DNA of 64,000 bases from contig OY829539.1 of the NCBI GenBank assembly GCA_963691705.1, positions 49,636,327 to 49,700,326 of the forward strand, in the 5' to 3' direction. Below are positions 33,125 through 46,400 of this stretch, one piece after another; within the stretch, counting starts at the first letter, position 1, and every line of letters starts with the position of its first letter. The DNA comes from Viola odorata. Its lineage: Eukaryota; Streptophyta; Magnoliopsida; Malpighiales; Violaceae. The notes beneath the pieces are model-generated. The model saw only the letters and a program-made list of their open reading frames with translations, was not told the DNA's origin and searched no databases. Both the position numbers and the translations under genes were made by a program.

Positions 33125-35158
33125 ATGGGTTTGTGGAACTACCATGTACAAGATAGAACCCATGTGTGTGTTCAACCACCAACTTTTATTGAATGGCTCA
33201 AGCCAATATCTTCTTCTTCTTTCTCATCTTCATCTCCATCTTCATCTTCTTCTTCGATCTTTTATCCTCAAAATGATGAGGAACAAGGAGAGGTTGCGAT
33301 TCGGGAGACAATTCAATGCTTGCCTCTTCTAAACATGCTTACAGATCAAAAGAAAGGTTTGAAGGAGGGGGAAGTTCTTGATCAAGAAATTAATGTTGTT
33401 GAAGTTAAAGATGAGAAGGTTAATATGGTTAGAGTTTCCTTGCACATTGGATTGCCTAACACTACTCATCATCAAGAAGTGAATCAAGAAATAAGAAGTG
33501 ATATTGGTCAAGAACAAGAACAAGAAGCCAAGATCAAGAAAAGCTTCCTTGGGGATGATTCTTTCAAGTCATCAACTGATCATCAAGAGATGAGTAATAG
33601 TAGTGGTAGGTTTTGGATTCCAACTCCAGCTCAGATCCTTGTTGGGCCTATGCAATTTGCTTGCTCCATATGCAGCAAAACCTTCAATAGGTACAACAAC
33701 ATGCAGGTAACTACTCCACTTCTTCTTTTCTTTTCTTTCCTAAAAAAAAGTTTCTAATAAGGGTCATTAATTACCATTATTTTCTGGCCATAAGACTTTT
33801 AGTACATTTTTTTTCTAATAACAAATTAATTAACAAGAATGCCTTTGGTTCATTTTTTGTTTGCTTCTTTCCATATGATTAATGGTTTCTATTCCTTCCT
33901 TTTTTTTAATTTTTTTTGAAGAATTGTAAATTAGGAGACAAAATATTAATTCACACGAGCTTATATTTGAAGAAAAATGAAAGAGAGTATTCGACTATAA
34001 TCAACCTAATTATGACAATCAAAGGCAATGTATATCTCAATTAAACTTTAAATAGTTAATGTTTGGGATCAAATTCATATCCGTCTCTATTATTTTTCTT
34101 AAAAACAACCAATCAATTCTTGTTAGGAACTCAAACCTCGTACTTCTTGCCAGATATACTCCTATTTTTTAACAATACATATAAATTATAGCTTAGAAAC
34201 TTAGCTTTAATTAAGATAATTAACATCATTGAGCTGATATTTCTTGTTTATTTACTGAATTATATATAAATGAGAGTATAGTTTATATTTCTTATAACTT
34301 CACATGTATTTGAATTTATTTCTTATTTCAAAAATCTAATAATATTCGAAGGGCTCTACTCTTTTTAGGATTTGTTCAATCAATTCATTCCCTTTTAGGA
34401 AGAAAAAGTTAACAAGGGTCGGAGTGGGAGTAAGTGGAAATCTTATAACCTACCTAGAAAGATGTGATGGAGAGTTGAAATGATTAAAGGGCAACATATA
34501 CATAAACTATATACACATTTGCAATTTTAGCCTTGGATTCTCATCCTTTGATTCATATCTTCTTGATGTTTCATTAATTAATTAATTAATTACTCATAGT
34601 TCAAACCTCTTTCTTAACAAAAAGATTGTGAAACCCTTTTATTACAAGTCCATAAAAAAATAATAAATAATTTATTTTTTCTATATCTCGGGATGTTCTT
34701 TATAAATTGTGAATTGTTTTCTTGTATAGATGCATATGTGGGGGCATGGACCGGAGTTCAGAAAGGGACCGGAATCGCTAAAAGGCACACAACCAGCGGC
34801 AATGTTGAGGTTACCATGTTATTGTTGTGCACAAGGTTGCAAGAACAACATTAACCATCCAAGAGCTAAGCCATTGAAAGATTTTAGAACTCTTCAAACC
34901 CATTTCAAAAGGAAGCATGGGGTTAAGCCTTTCATGTGCCGAAAATGCACAAAAACATTTGCTGTCAAAGGGGATTGGAGAACCCATGAGAAGAATTGTG
35001 GCAAGTTGTGGTATTGCATCTGCGGATCGGATTTCAAGCACAAACGATCGCTCAAAGACCACATCAGGTCGTTCGGGAAAGGCCATGCCCCGCACCCTTC
35101 TCTCGATGGATTCGACCAGGATGAGAAGGAGTGCGTGACAGGATCTGAGGACGAGTGA
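33125..35158 (+). CDS. WIP3: WIP-domain C2H2 zinc-finger transcription factor (WIP3-like)
   Basis: Two exons, 33125-33706 and 34730-35158, joined in phase 0 with consensus GT/AG ends (ATGCAG|GTAACT, TGTATAG|ATGCAT), give 336 aa. The N-terminal half is Ser-rich and acidic and contains a VSLHIGLP motif. The [13 protein letters not shown] segment (about 163-175) is the family-defining WIP motif. Four zinc-finger units follow: CSICSKTF...HMWGH split by the intron, CYCCAQGC...H, CRKCTKTF...H and [16 protein letters not shown]. The family are nuclear regulators of tissue patterning (for example TT1, NTT). The SLDGF...ECVTGSEDE tail and the neighbouring GALT29A-like gene favour WIP3, adjacent in Arabidopsis; the subfamily call is inference. 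Confidence 0.9.
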
Positions 35159-37132
35159 TTCGATACTCACGTTTGGAAAATGTCTACTGAATTTTCAGGT
35201 CCGCTCGTAATTTTATAATCATGAGGCCTGTCTAAAGGTTGTGCTCAGTAACAAAGCATTCTCGTACCACAATGCAGGGGAGACAGACAGGGAGCGGTTT
35301 GCTACGGAGCACTAGCTGGATGATGAGCAGTATAATAATTAAGGTTGTTAGTACTTAATTAATTAATTACTAAGTGAGTTTGGTTTGGTATTAAATAAGG
35401 TTGATTATCTCTAAGTGGTGAAGCGGATGAATTTTCTTCTCTTAATTAATAGTTGTGCATTTGAAATATGCCACTATTAATTAATATGTTAAAGCTCTCA
35501 TTTTGAATTTAATCACTTCAAAGGGAGAAAATTTGTCAACTTCATTGCTGATTGGTAATCTTGATTGACATATATTATTATTATGTGTATGCAAGGATTT
35601 TATTGATGTAATAATTTTGCGATTATAACTAATTATTATCAGCTTATCGGGGAAAAATTAGTTATTTCCGTAAACTGTTCTAATATATCTAATTTTTCTT
35701 GTTAAATTAGCTACTTTGTGTCTTCAATTTAGCTAATTTAAAAAAAAACATTCATTGTGTATATAGAGTAATTAGTTAATGAGAAATAAAAAAAACATTA
35801 TAATGTTTAATGAATCAACTTAGTTCCATTAAAAGTTGTAAAGTGTTTAGTCTCATTATTAGATTTGTTTATAAACTAGCTGAGTGGAGCTTTTATTCCC
35901 CTTATGATTGGGTTAGGAGTAATGGAGAGTAGCCCAAGCCTAACCTAAATCCATCGAGCCTGGACTGAGTTACCCTAGACTCGGGCTAAGCTTGAACCAG
36001 GTTCAATTGAGCTAGAATTGGACTTGGGTCGGGTTTGACACAAACTTATTATTATCAACAACATACTTTATCATGAGAAAAAAAACAAAAAACAAAGAGT
36101 GGTATTATTCTCACACCCTAAATTATTACTTTTATATTCTTAGTTTATAATTTTACTATACTACCCATCCTCATCTTTTAGCTATTTCTTTTTATAGCAA
36201 ATATAATTATTATATTTTACCTGAAATTACTATAATACCCATAAATAAAAAACACTAGACTTATTTTCAAAAGAAAAAAAAATCGTAAATTTCCCAATTA
36301 GCAGTATAATTAATAATACGCACACAATTAATAATATGCACAAAATTAAAGCAAACACATTATTAAGTTAAAAAATATATATGAATAGGTGCTTTTTTTT
36401 TTGGTTTTTAAAAGTAAAGTTGGTTTTTATTAATGGGTACTAGCCTTTTTAATTTAAATATTAAAATTTATATTTTTTATAAAATATAATTAATAGATAA
36501 AGATATATAGTACAGTAAAATCCTAAATTATGGTGTTGGAGAAATAATTTGGGGTATGAGAATAATAATACCGAAAACAAAAGAACACAATACAAGGCTT
36601 GAACTATGGGCTTGAATTGAGCTCGGTCGGGCCTGATCATACTCAAACTTTGACCAAACTCGTGTAGGATTGGGCCAAGTAGCCCATAAGACCGGGCAGG
36701 CCGTGGCTTGGTCTACCCAGCACCCAAAAAAGAACATCCTTGGAGTTAGACAGAGCACTAATAACAACTCAAACCCAGGTGTTTATCCAGGAGCCTAAGA
36801 AGCTGACAAGTTTTGGTGCATGCAGTGTACTGTAGATTCGGTGACATGACATGACAAACTACCTGATACCAGTTAGAAGATTACGTGTCAAGAGTTTAAG
36901 CAAGTGAAAAATACCCATTTTGACACGTGGCACCTCAATCACACCCCCTTGCCACACTTGTTACCTGCCTACAGCGACACACAGCAGCTAGGAGCAACTG
37001 AGTTTTTAACAAAAGCATCACTCCCTCTTTATAACCACACCCTAGTACTAACATTCGTTGGTTGTTTCATGGTCTGTTAAAAGCTACAAAATCATTAGAA
37101 GGAAACAGAAAACACAAGAAATAGTTTGTGGA
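35159..37132. other. Intergenic region between WIP gene and PARP3
   Basis: The first 200-300 bp are the WIP 3' flank. Beyond, AT-rich DNA with two GC-richer patches (about 35925-36050 and 36600-36730) that share words like GGGCTTGAATTGAGCT and TCGGGC-type sequence, perhaps ends of a degraded transposon. TTTATAACC near 37027 is a possible PARP3 TATA box. Confidence 0.4.
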
Positions 37133-40100
37133 ATGAAGGTGAGTTTGTTAAATGATGGATTTTGCTAATTAATCTGTGACTTGGGTGTGGTAATTAAACT
37201 AATTATGATGTTAATTTGTGAAATTAGGTTGAGACAAGGTCTCAAGCACATGCAAGTGGTGATCAAGAAGGGAAGATAATGACAAGGAAGCAGAAGGCTG
37301 CAGAGAGCCAACAATCTCCATCATCAAAGAAACCCAAGAATGAAGAAGGTACCACTGATGGGAAATCATCATCATCAGACGGTGGTGGTGATTTTGAAAA
37401 AGAGTATCAAGAATTTGGAAAAGCTATTAGGCAGCACCTCTCTATTGACCAAATGAGAGAAATCTTGAAGATAAATGATCAAGAGTACAATTCTCTCGTC
37501 TCTGATGAAGCTGTTGTCACCACATGGTCAGTCTTCAACTTTTTCATTGGAAAATTATTGCTCTGTCCCCTATCAATTTTCACATATAGGAAACTAAAGT
37601 TCAAAACTTTCATATCAATTTTCACATATAGGAAACTAAAGTTCAAAACTTTCATATCAATTTTCACCAAAGACAAGTTTTTTTCAACATTTAGTGAAGT
37701 TTTATTACATGCAGACAAACCTTGATACCTTTTTGTGTAGTACATGAGGTTTTCTGATGAGTATTCTAACCTTGATGAGTTTTCCAGTCAAGTGTTGATT
37801 GTTGGTTTGTTTTTTTTTATATTTCAATAGTGTGGATTTGTTGTTCTTCGGGCCGCCGGATAAGTGTGCAATGTGCAACACCAATCTGAAATTTGATGGG
37901 AAACAGTATAAATGTTATGGGTTCTTCAGTGAGTGGTCAAGTTGCACTTTTAAGACAAGAAACCCACCAAGGAAACAGGAAGAGACCAAGTTACCTGATT
38001 CTGTTCTCAAATCTCCGGTTGATGATGTAAACTCTTACCTGCAAAAACTGTAATGGAAATGGTGTTTGCTTCATAGTTTGACAAATGATTTTTAACTGAG
38101 CTCATGTTTTTCCAATGCTGCAGTTGCTGAAGAAGCATAAAGATCCTAAAAAAAGGCCTAGCCAACAAGCTCCAATCAAACCTTTAACAGGAATGGTGTT
38201 TTCTTTATCTGGCCGCTTTTCGCGAACACATGTATGTGATGTAGTATATTCATAGCATTCAAGGAAGTTTGGCATTGCTACTTGCAGTGGTTAATATGCC
38301 TGTGTTTTTCTGGTTTTGTTGATAAATCCAGCAATACTGGAAAAAAGAGATCGAGAGATATGGAGGGAAGGTTTCCAATTCAGTAAAAGGTAATGCAGGT
38401 CACTAAATGTTAAGGATTTTGGGTGCGGGTGCATGCACAGTTCTGTTATGACTTACCAGGATGGTTCTGACAATTTTTGCAGGTATTACCTGCCTAGTTG
38501 TTAATCCTAGCGAGCGAGAGGGAGGTGGCACTGCCAAGATTGCAGAAGCAACGTGAGTCTTGTTGAAAAAAACCTATAATCTCAATTGCTTTCTAGCTAT
38601 AGGACATCAAATGTAACATCCATATTTGCTTTCTCTGCTTGAAGTGAGGAGCGTTTGCCTATGGTGAGGGAAGAATGGTTGATTGACAGCATTGAGAAAC
38701 AAGAACCCCAGCCAATCGTGGACTACGATGTTTCTTCCGATTTTGTGGACATTGTTGAAGGCAAACAAACTTTAATGGAGAAGAATCCTGAAGCAGAAGT
38801 TCTTGAAGCAGTGACAGGAGAAGTATGCAGCCTATTAAACTTTTTTTCTTCCAGCTCGTCTTCTTATTCTTAAATAACTAATGATCATCTAATCTTATTC
38901 TGTAGCTGAAACTACATGGCAAGAGAGCAGTGTATAAAGATTCCAATCTGCGCGACCAAGGTGGAGAGATATTTGAGAAAGATGGGATTGTGTACAACTG
39001 TGCTTTTACCCTTTGTGACCTAGGGCTAGGTTTAAATGAGTAAGTATGGATATGAGCATCCGACTAGTATAGTATGTTTCTTCGATATGTGGCGCTTACT
39101 CTCATGTTTACTTGGTATTTAGATATTGTATCATGCAACTGATCAAAGTGCCAGAAGGGAACTTGCATTTGTACTACAAGAAATCAAGATTAGGCAGTGA
39201 TAAAGATAAAGATGCAGAAGAGAGGCTTGAAGAAAAGGGTGATGTGGACGATGCCATTAAGGAGATTGTAAGGATGTTTGAGGAAATCACTGGAAATGAG
39301 TTTGAACCATGGGAAAGGGAGAAAAAGATCGAAAAGAAGCGAATGAGCTTTTTCCCAGTTGATATGGTACATTTTTTATCTATTTTTGGTTGCTGTATGT
39401 TTATTGCATGTCCAACCTGGTTTCAAGATTGACAATGCAATATTTTGGTGTTGACCAGGATATTGGTGTTGATGCCAGACATGGAGGGCTTGGGCATAGG
39501 CAACAAGGATCTGCTGTCATGCACTGCAAGCTTGAACCCAAGGTTGCAAATTTTATGAAGGTTTTGTGCAGTCAGGGTATCTACTGGTAAGTTCCCATCT
39601 CTATATTGCTCACTGACCATTTCGATAACTCCACATTTTTCGCTTCAAAATAAGCAAGGTTGTTCATTGGCATAGGTATGCTCTGAAGGATATGGGTATA
39701 AACACCCCTGACATGCCAACAGGGATGCTCACCGATGTCCACTTGAAAAGATGTAAGAATTGCGTCAAACATAAGTCTACCAAACATTTCTTGTCCATTT
39801 TCAATACATGATATGGAATGACCTTGCCAGGTGAGGAGGCCCTACTTCAGTTTGTACAGAAAGTGAGATCACAGAAAGAGTCAGGACCGAAGGCTGAGGC
39901 TATTTGGTCTGATTTTAGCCAAAGATGGTACAATTTGTTACCGTGCCCTCGCCCTTCCATCTTAAGGGATTATCAAGAACTAGCTGAGCATGTAAGCATT
40001 GTTGTTGACTCATTACCAGTTACAACCTTGCTGCCTCTTATCCTAACTGGTTGACATTTAACTTTGGATTTTGCTTGCAGGGTGTATCTGCATTCGAGAG

Positions 40101-41316
40101 TATCCGAGACATCAATGTGGCCTCACGCCTCATTGGCGACATGTCAGGCTCAACCCTAGATGATCCCTTGTCAGAATGCTATGCAAAACTAAACTGCAAG
40201 ATTTCTTCCTTGGAGAAGGATTCTGATGATTACAAGATGATAGAAAAATATTTCGAAACCACTTATGAACCAATCAAGATTGCAGATCTAGTAAGATCAC
40301 TTGACTTGACTCAATCCTGATCAAATTCAAGCTGATAGGAGCTTCTTACATTTTTGGGGTGTTAATTTATGGGATCGGCAACTTCTTTTGATGCTAGGAA
40401 TTTGACGGGTCAATTGAAAATATTTTTGCTGTTGAATCCGGTGCCAGCCCCTCGTTGGATGAGATGAAGAATTTGCCAAACAAGCTCCTCTTATGGTGTG
40501 GTAAGCTTCCCAAGTTCATTGTTTTCACTTCTTTCTTGCTGTCAGAACTGGTGATGACCAGTTTTTCTTTTTTCTCAGGAACTAGAAGCTCGAACTTAAT
40601 GAGGCATTTGCACAAAGGGTTCCTGCCATCTGCTTGTTACCTTCCTGTTCCTGGTCATATGGTAAATTTTTTTTGCTTTTCCCGTCACAATTTGGTCATA
40701 TATGCATCAATCTCCTACTGATGGGTAGCATTTTTCCTTGGATTGGTAACAGTTTGGAAATGCGGTTGTTTGTTCCGATGCTGCTACAGAAGCTGCTAGA
40801 TACGCTTACAGCGCGGTAGGAAGGCGGGCTGAAGGATTCTTGGTTTTAGCTGTTGCTGCACTTGGAGATCATATTGTAGAGACGAAGAACCCACCAGAGG
40901 TATAGAAACTCTGTCTCAAAACAGCAAGCAAACTATGCTCTAAGATATGCTGACACAATTCGTTGATGCAGGAGTCTGTCCTGAACTCATGGCAGCAGAA
41001 GAGGATCGGAGCAAAGGGACTGGGGAGGAAGAAAACAGATGAGTCTGAACACTTCTTATGGGAAGACAATGTGAAGGTGCCGTGCGGTCGCCTCGTGGCA
41101 TCAGGTCATGAAGACAGCCTCCTGGAATACAATGAGTATGCTGTATATGATCCAAAACAGGTAATGACAGAGAACTAAAAGAGAATATTGATGGGCAAAC
41201 TTATTTTTATCTGTCTACTTTCGAGTAATAATTCCGATCTGGTGGTGGAACTGCAGACTAGCATAAGGTTTTTGGTGGAAGTCAAGTTTGAAGAGAAGGG
41301 TGAAGTGATGCAGTGA
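37133..41316 (+). CDS. PARP3: Plant poly(ADP-ribose) polymerase 3 (PARP3)
   Basis: Eighteen coding exons: 37133-37138, 37228-37526, 37831-38026, 38124-38231, 38332-38389, 38483-38552, 38645-38822, 38906-39039, 39123-39366, 39459-39586, 39676-39752, 39831-39991, 40081-40290, 40398-40500, 40579-40661, 40753-40899, 40972-41160, 41257-41316. They sum to 2451 bp, 816 aa, close to Arabidopsis PARP3. The first exon is only ATGAAG. Domains in order: basic N-terminus, PADR1 zinc-binding region (CAMCN...C), BRCT (GMVFSLSGRFS...WLIDSI), WGR, PARP regulatory helices and ART fold. The ART fold keeps the acidic residue in NEYAVYDP but has WCGTR instead of WHGSR and FGNAVVCSD where PARP1 has GIYFAD, so the triad reads C-V-E. 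Altered triads are reported for plant PARP3, so classical polymer synthesis is doubtful. Nuclear, linked to DNA damage and seed ageing. Confidence 0.95.
37571..37667. repeat. 42 bp tandem repeat in PARP3 intron 2
   Basis: Units starting TATCAATTTTCACATATAGG at 37571 and 37613 are identical; a partial third starts at 37655. The period is 42 bp, so part of the intron reads open by chance. Confidence 0.85.
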
Positions 41317-41815
41317 AGCAGGAATCTGTACATATGATCTCTTTATGGTGTCTTGGTTTCTGCTTCAGCTAACTTTATGGGAAGAGGATGAAATGAAACA
41401 GGCAAATATGAAGAACATGTTAGGGTTTTCTACTTTTGGCAATTATGCAACAAGGTTGGATGTTGGTGTGTAGGGTGTAGTCTGATGATGTTGTAAGAAT
41501 AACATAGTTTCTCTTTTGGTGGTTGTAGTCTGAACTGATGTATTTTGGGAGAGGGATTTTGTTTTTGATGTATATAGAGATCACTTCTCCTTTTTGGCTG
41601 AAGCTATAAAATGTTGTGATCTACGTAGGTCTAATTTGGATTGTGGTGACCTTGATTTCTCTTTTCTGTCTTTAACATTTCAGGAATTCTGCCTTTCGAT
41701 CCATGACGCTGTGTTTATTAACTAACATCTTCCATGTCTGACCCCAAACCCCTCCGGTCCGGGTTGCCAGCTGAAGATGAGCAGCTGCATAATTTTCAAC
41801 ATCCATCATCAAACA
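41317..41815. other. PARP3 3' flank up to the second Athila-like element
   Basis: No gene. The first 300 bp are likely PARP3 3' untranslated sequence. The rest shows nothing I recognise before the truncated LTR starts. Confidence 0.5.
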
Positions 41816-43370
41816 ATGTTTTTCCCTCTCTTTTAGGTCTAATTTCACACTTGATGCTACTAATTTGGTTTGTTTTCTAACCACTTTGTAGATTTGGACT
41901 AAAGGAAGAAACTTGCTGAAAAGCGTGCCATTTGGATGCATTTTTGCCGATCTTACATCGTCGAGCCCTAGATGCATTTTGTCGTCGAGACCTACCATCG
42001 GGACCTAGATGAGATCTTATGTCTAGGCCTAGACGAAGCACGTGCGTGTTTCTTTCCGAATGACGCTTGGCCGAAGATGCTAAAAAGATTCTAGCGGGAT
42101 TCCATGCGCAAATCATCCAGCTCATCAGAGAATATTCCTCTATACCATTTTGTCCCCTAGTGGGGTTGTTAGGCTATATATAGAACCTTAACTTTAGGTT
42201 AAAGAGAAGCTACTCCTTAGGATATTTTTCATCTTTTTAGGGTTTTCAATCATTGTAGCCACCTCTCTAACATTGGGATTTGTTCTTCCTTTATTTTTTC
42301 AGAAATTGGAGCCCCAAGCTCCAATTAGTTTTTAATCCAGATTTTCGTTTTCGTCTGCACCTCTTCTCTGTTTATGTTGCTTTCTCCATCTATCTTGTGC
42401 ATGATTTCCAGCATGAGTGGCTAAATCTCTTAGTCTTGGCAGGGGTGTTTTAAGGATTGCAAGAGGATAGTTGGGAGGTCAAAGTGTTCTTAAAACGTGT
42501 TCATTGTTGTATCCGCTTTCTTGCCATTTTATTGTCATTTCGTGTGAGATTTGTTGGTAGTTTGATCACCTATTTGCATGTTTCTCATGAATATTGTCAT
42601 TTCCATGGTAATAACTAACGTGAGGCCATGGAATAGAGTAGGCACCCGGTCCAGAGTCACCATGTCGTTTGGTCCAATCTGGCTAGGGCAAGAAACCGGT
42701 TAGGGCAGACTTCTCAGTGTCTAGCCCTAGACGTGTCTTCTCTCCACTTTACGGGCCTGTGTGTATGACCCATAAGCGTACCTTGGGCACAGTGTCACGG
42801 CCACTCCCATAAGCGTACCTTGGGAGTGACTTCTCTTAAGAAGAGAAGTAGGGAATCCACGTGAAAACAGGATTCCTATAGCACGTCTATGGCGTGAACG
42901 CAGTCTATCCTTGCACCGATGACCGGCTAGACCTCGACGCAATCCGCCGTCTACCCCTGCTAAGATTTCTCCTTTTATCTAATCTATTATCTTTACTTAC
43001 TTTGTTATTATCTTTATTACACCTGTTAGTCTTAACCATTTCTATTGATATTCTCTTGCTTCATTTTCGTTCCCTTTTTATTTAATTATTTCGTTTGCCC
43101 TTTATTACTTGTTATTTGCATTTTGATTATCTGTCCCAACATCAACTGCCATCGTTGGTTAGATTCGTCTACACCAACCAAACCCCCCCCCTTTGTGTTA
43201 CTTTTATGTCTGCTGCATTTTCATCCTCGTCATACATCTAGGGCAATTAAATCTAATCCTTCATTTTCCCTGTGGTTCGACCCTGACTTGCCGCTATATA
43301 CATTAATTTGTTCATCTAGCTTATCAGGATTATTTATATTACTTTTGACGCGCGTTTCGACGGCGCGTCA
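41816..43370 (+). repeat. 5' LTR of element 2, start truncated
   Basis: Matches 49831-51434 from ATGTTTTTCCCTCTC onward and ends GGCGCGTCA, but the initial TGATATGATGCC-type segment is missing. It contains GGCC-motif copies such as GTCTAGGCCTAGACG at about 42022. Confidence 0.8.
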
Positions 43371-43372
43371 AA

Positions 43373-43392
43373 TTTTGGCACCGTTGCCGGGG
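43373..43392 (+). other. tRNA-Asp primer-binding site of element 2
   Basis: TTGGCACCGTTGCCGGGGA directly follows the 5' LTR. It differs at one base from the primer site of element 1. Confidence 0.75.
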
Positions 43393-43429
43393 ATAGTGTT
43401 TACGGACTAATTTTCTTTCTTTTACTTGT

Positions 43430-46400
43430 ATGACCAGGAGATCTGCACCAGACCTTCTACCCCTCGACCACGAACTCACGAAGACAGAGAGAGAATTTCG
43501 GAGACAGGCCGGAGCAACCTCTAGAAGAGTAATTCCCCGTCCTGCCCTCGACAGTCAAACCTCTAGTCAGACCGGTCCCGACAATCATATTCATCCCGAC
43601 CTCGACAACCCAGTAGTTGTCTATCCCGAGATACCCATTATGGCAGACCGTCCTAATATCGACAATCCTCCGCAGACCATTGAGGACCTCAATGGTGCCC
43701 CCGAAACACCCAACACTTGTATCGTTTGGCCCACTGTTCCTCATGATTGGACGCTCAAGTCCGCAGTCATGCACCATCTACCCCTCTTCCGTGGTGTTCC
43801 AAAGGAAAATCCTCACCGCCATCTTCAGCAATTGCACTCTATTTGCGACGCCATGAAGCCGGCCAATGTCAGTATTGAGCACGCCAAACTCCGAGCCTTC
43901 ATGTGATCTTTGAAAGATGATGCCCTAGACTGGTTCTATGATCTACCCCCAAACTCCATCAATTCTTGGGCTGAAATGTCAAAATCCTTCACCGAAAAAT
44001 ATTACCCATCAGAAATGGTTAATGTAACTCGCAAGCAATTGGTGTCTATAGTCCAGAGGAAAGAAGAAGATTTTGGTCAGTACCATGAGCGCTACAAAAA
44101 GATGCAAGCTATGTGCCCCTCACACAACCTTACCGAGCATGCCCTCATCCAATATTTTTGTGAAGGTCTCAAAGCTCGTGACAAGGCATTGCTCAATGCC
44201 GCTGCTGGTGGTGCTATCACAAGACTCACCCCTGTCGCCGCTAAGGCCACCATAGAGTTAATGGCAAGGAATTGCATACCCGAGGAAAGTAATCATCCAG
44301 GGCAAGATGCCCAAGTGGCCGCGATGCAGACCCAATTGACCGCTATGATGGGCATGCTTCAGAACATGGCCCCCGGATAGATAGTTCAGGTCAAGACCTG
44401 TCAGATAAACAACATGACCGATCATCCAACAGATGCGTGCCCGCATATCCCCGATGAAATTCAGAGTATCAACGCCATTGGAAATTACAATCAGGCCCCA
44501 TACGGACAGAATTACAATCAGGTGTGGAGACCACCAAACTCCGGTTGGGTCAGCCATCAACAAACGTCTGGACCAGGACAATCAACGCAGCACAATCAGT
44601 ACATGAATCAGGCCCAGCCACCTTTCAATGCCCAAAACTTCCAGCCTAGATCTACCCCTCCCAACAACCAACAATCTTTCTATCAACCCAATCAGGGCCA
44701 GACCTCCACTTCGTCTACCCCACCGGTTGATGAGGTAGCTCACTATAGGAACGTCATCACTGATCTACAAAAACAAATAAGCGTCATGTCTGATCTACAA
44801 AAACAAATGGGCATCATGGCCGCGGACATGAAAGAATTGAAAAACAAGGGCAGATTGTCGCCCCAGACTGAGGCCAACCCAAAGCACAATGTGTGTGCTA
44901 TGACTCTTCGCAGTGGCTACGTCTTACCCCCTCAAGAGCATCTAGGCCTCGACGTCGACAAATCCTTTCCAGAGCATCTAGGCCTCGACGTCAAAAAGTC
45001 TCCTGAATCCGAAATCTTGCCCAAGAAAATACCCAAAGCCAAGTTCATTGGGCCTAAACTCCCAGAAGTGATGGAGGATCGCATTAGATCCCCACGAGGG
45101 ATGGCTCCACGAGGTGACACGAGCCCACAAGAATTTACCCAAGAGTATATACACAAGATCCTCAAGCCGCCCTTTCCTCAAAGGCTCGTCAAGACCAAGA
45201 AGAAGGAAGAATATCAAGAAATCCTTGATATGTTCAGCAAAGTCCTCGTCAATATCCCACTTCTCCAGGCCATCAAAAATGTGCCCCGCTATGCCAAGTT
45301 CCTGAAAACGCTTTGCACTAACAAATGCAACTTGGTCGGGGTAAACAAGATAAGTGTGGGGGCAAATTTCTCTGCCATTATCCAACAGAAGATCCCTCCA
45401 AAGTGCGAAGACCAGGGCATGTTTGTCCTCCCCTGCACGATAGGGACTGTCAGTATTGGCAAGGCCATGTGTGATCTAGGGGCTGGCATTAATGTCATGC
45501 CCTTGACGATTTTCAACCGTCTTGGCCTAGGACCCCTCGAGCCAACCCCGCTTGTCATCCAATTGGCCGATCGTTCCGTAATTCACCCCGAAGGTGTAAT
45601 TAAGGACGTCTTGGTCCAAGTAGGCGACTTCCTATTTCCCGCAGACTTCTATGTCATTGCCATGGAGAATGAAGAATCCGCTAAAGCCACAGATGTTCTT
45701 CTAGGGCGACCATTTTTTGCTACAGCCAGGGCCAAGATAGACGTTCATGACGCATCTATCTCTCTTGAGTTTGATGGAGAAATCATTAAGTTCAACATGA
45801 TGGAAGTCGTGCAATATCCTTCTAATCTTGCTTGTGTTAATTTTGCTGATACGATCGATCCTTTGGTTGATAAAGTTACTGAGTTGAATTCTATTGAACC
45901 TTTTCAGTCTGCCCTCGATAGAAGCGTCACGCCAGCAAGATTGGACGTCTTGGCCTCGACAATTAAGACTCCACCAGAATTACATGAAGTCGCTGCCGCG
46001 TTAGAAGAGCATTCAAATGTTGACGTTGTAGACCCTATTGTTACACAAGTTCCCAATCTTGACGCGGACGACTCTATCCAGCTTGCCCTAGACAGAACTA
46101 TTTCACCCGTCGCACTGGACCCTTTGGTCTTGACACTTGTGACTTCAGAGCACTCAATTGTTGATATTGTTGACCCTATTGTTACACAAGTTTCTGATCT
46201 TAACGCTGACAACTCTGAACATCTTGCCCTCGACAGGAACATCACTATAAATTCAGCGTTTGCCCCTTCTTTTGTGCAGGGCCCTAAGTTGAAGTTGAAG
46301 AGCTTGCCCTCGCACCTCAAGTACACCTACCTTAGCGAACATGACACACTCCCGGTGATCATCTCTCTCAAGCTTGATCCAGATGCGGAGCGCGAGCTGG

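Noticed and set aside
35925..36730. A possible degraded transposon with GC-richer ends
   Set aside because: The two patches share only short words; I found no inverted repeat or target duplication good enough to call an element.
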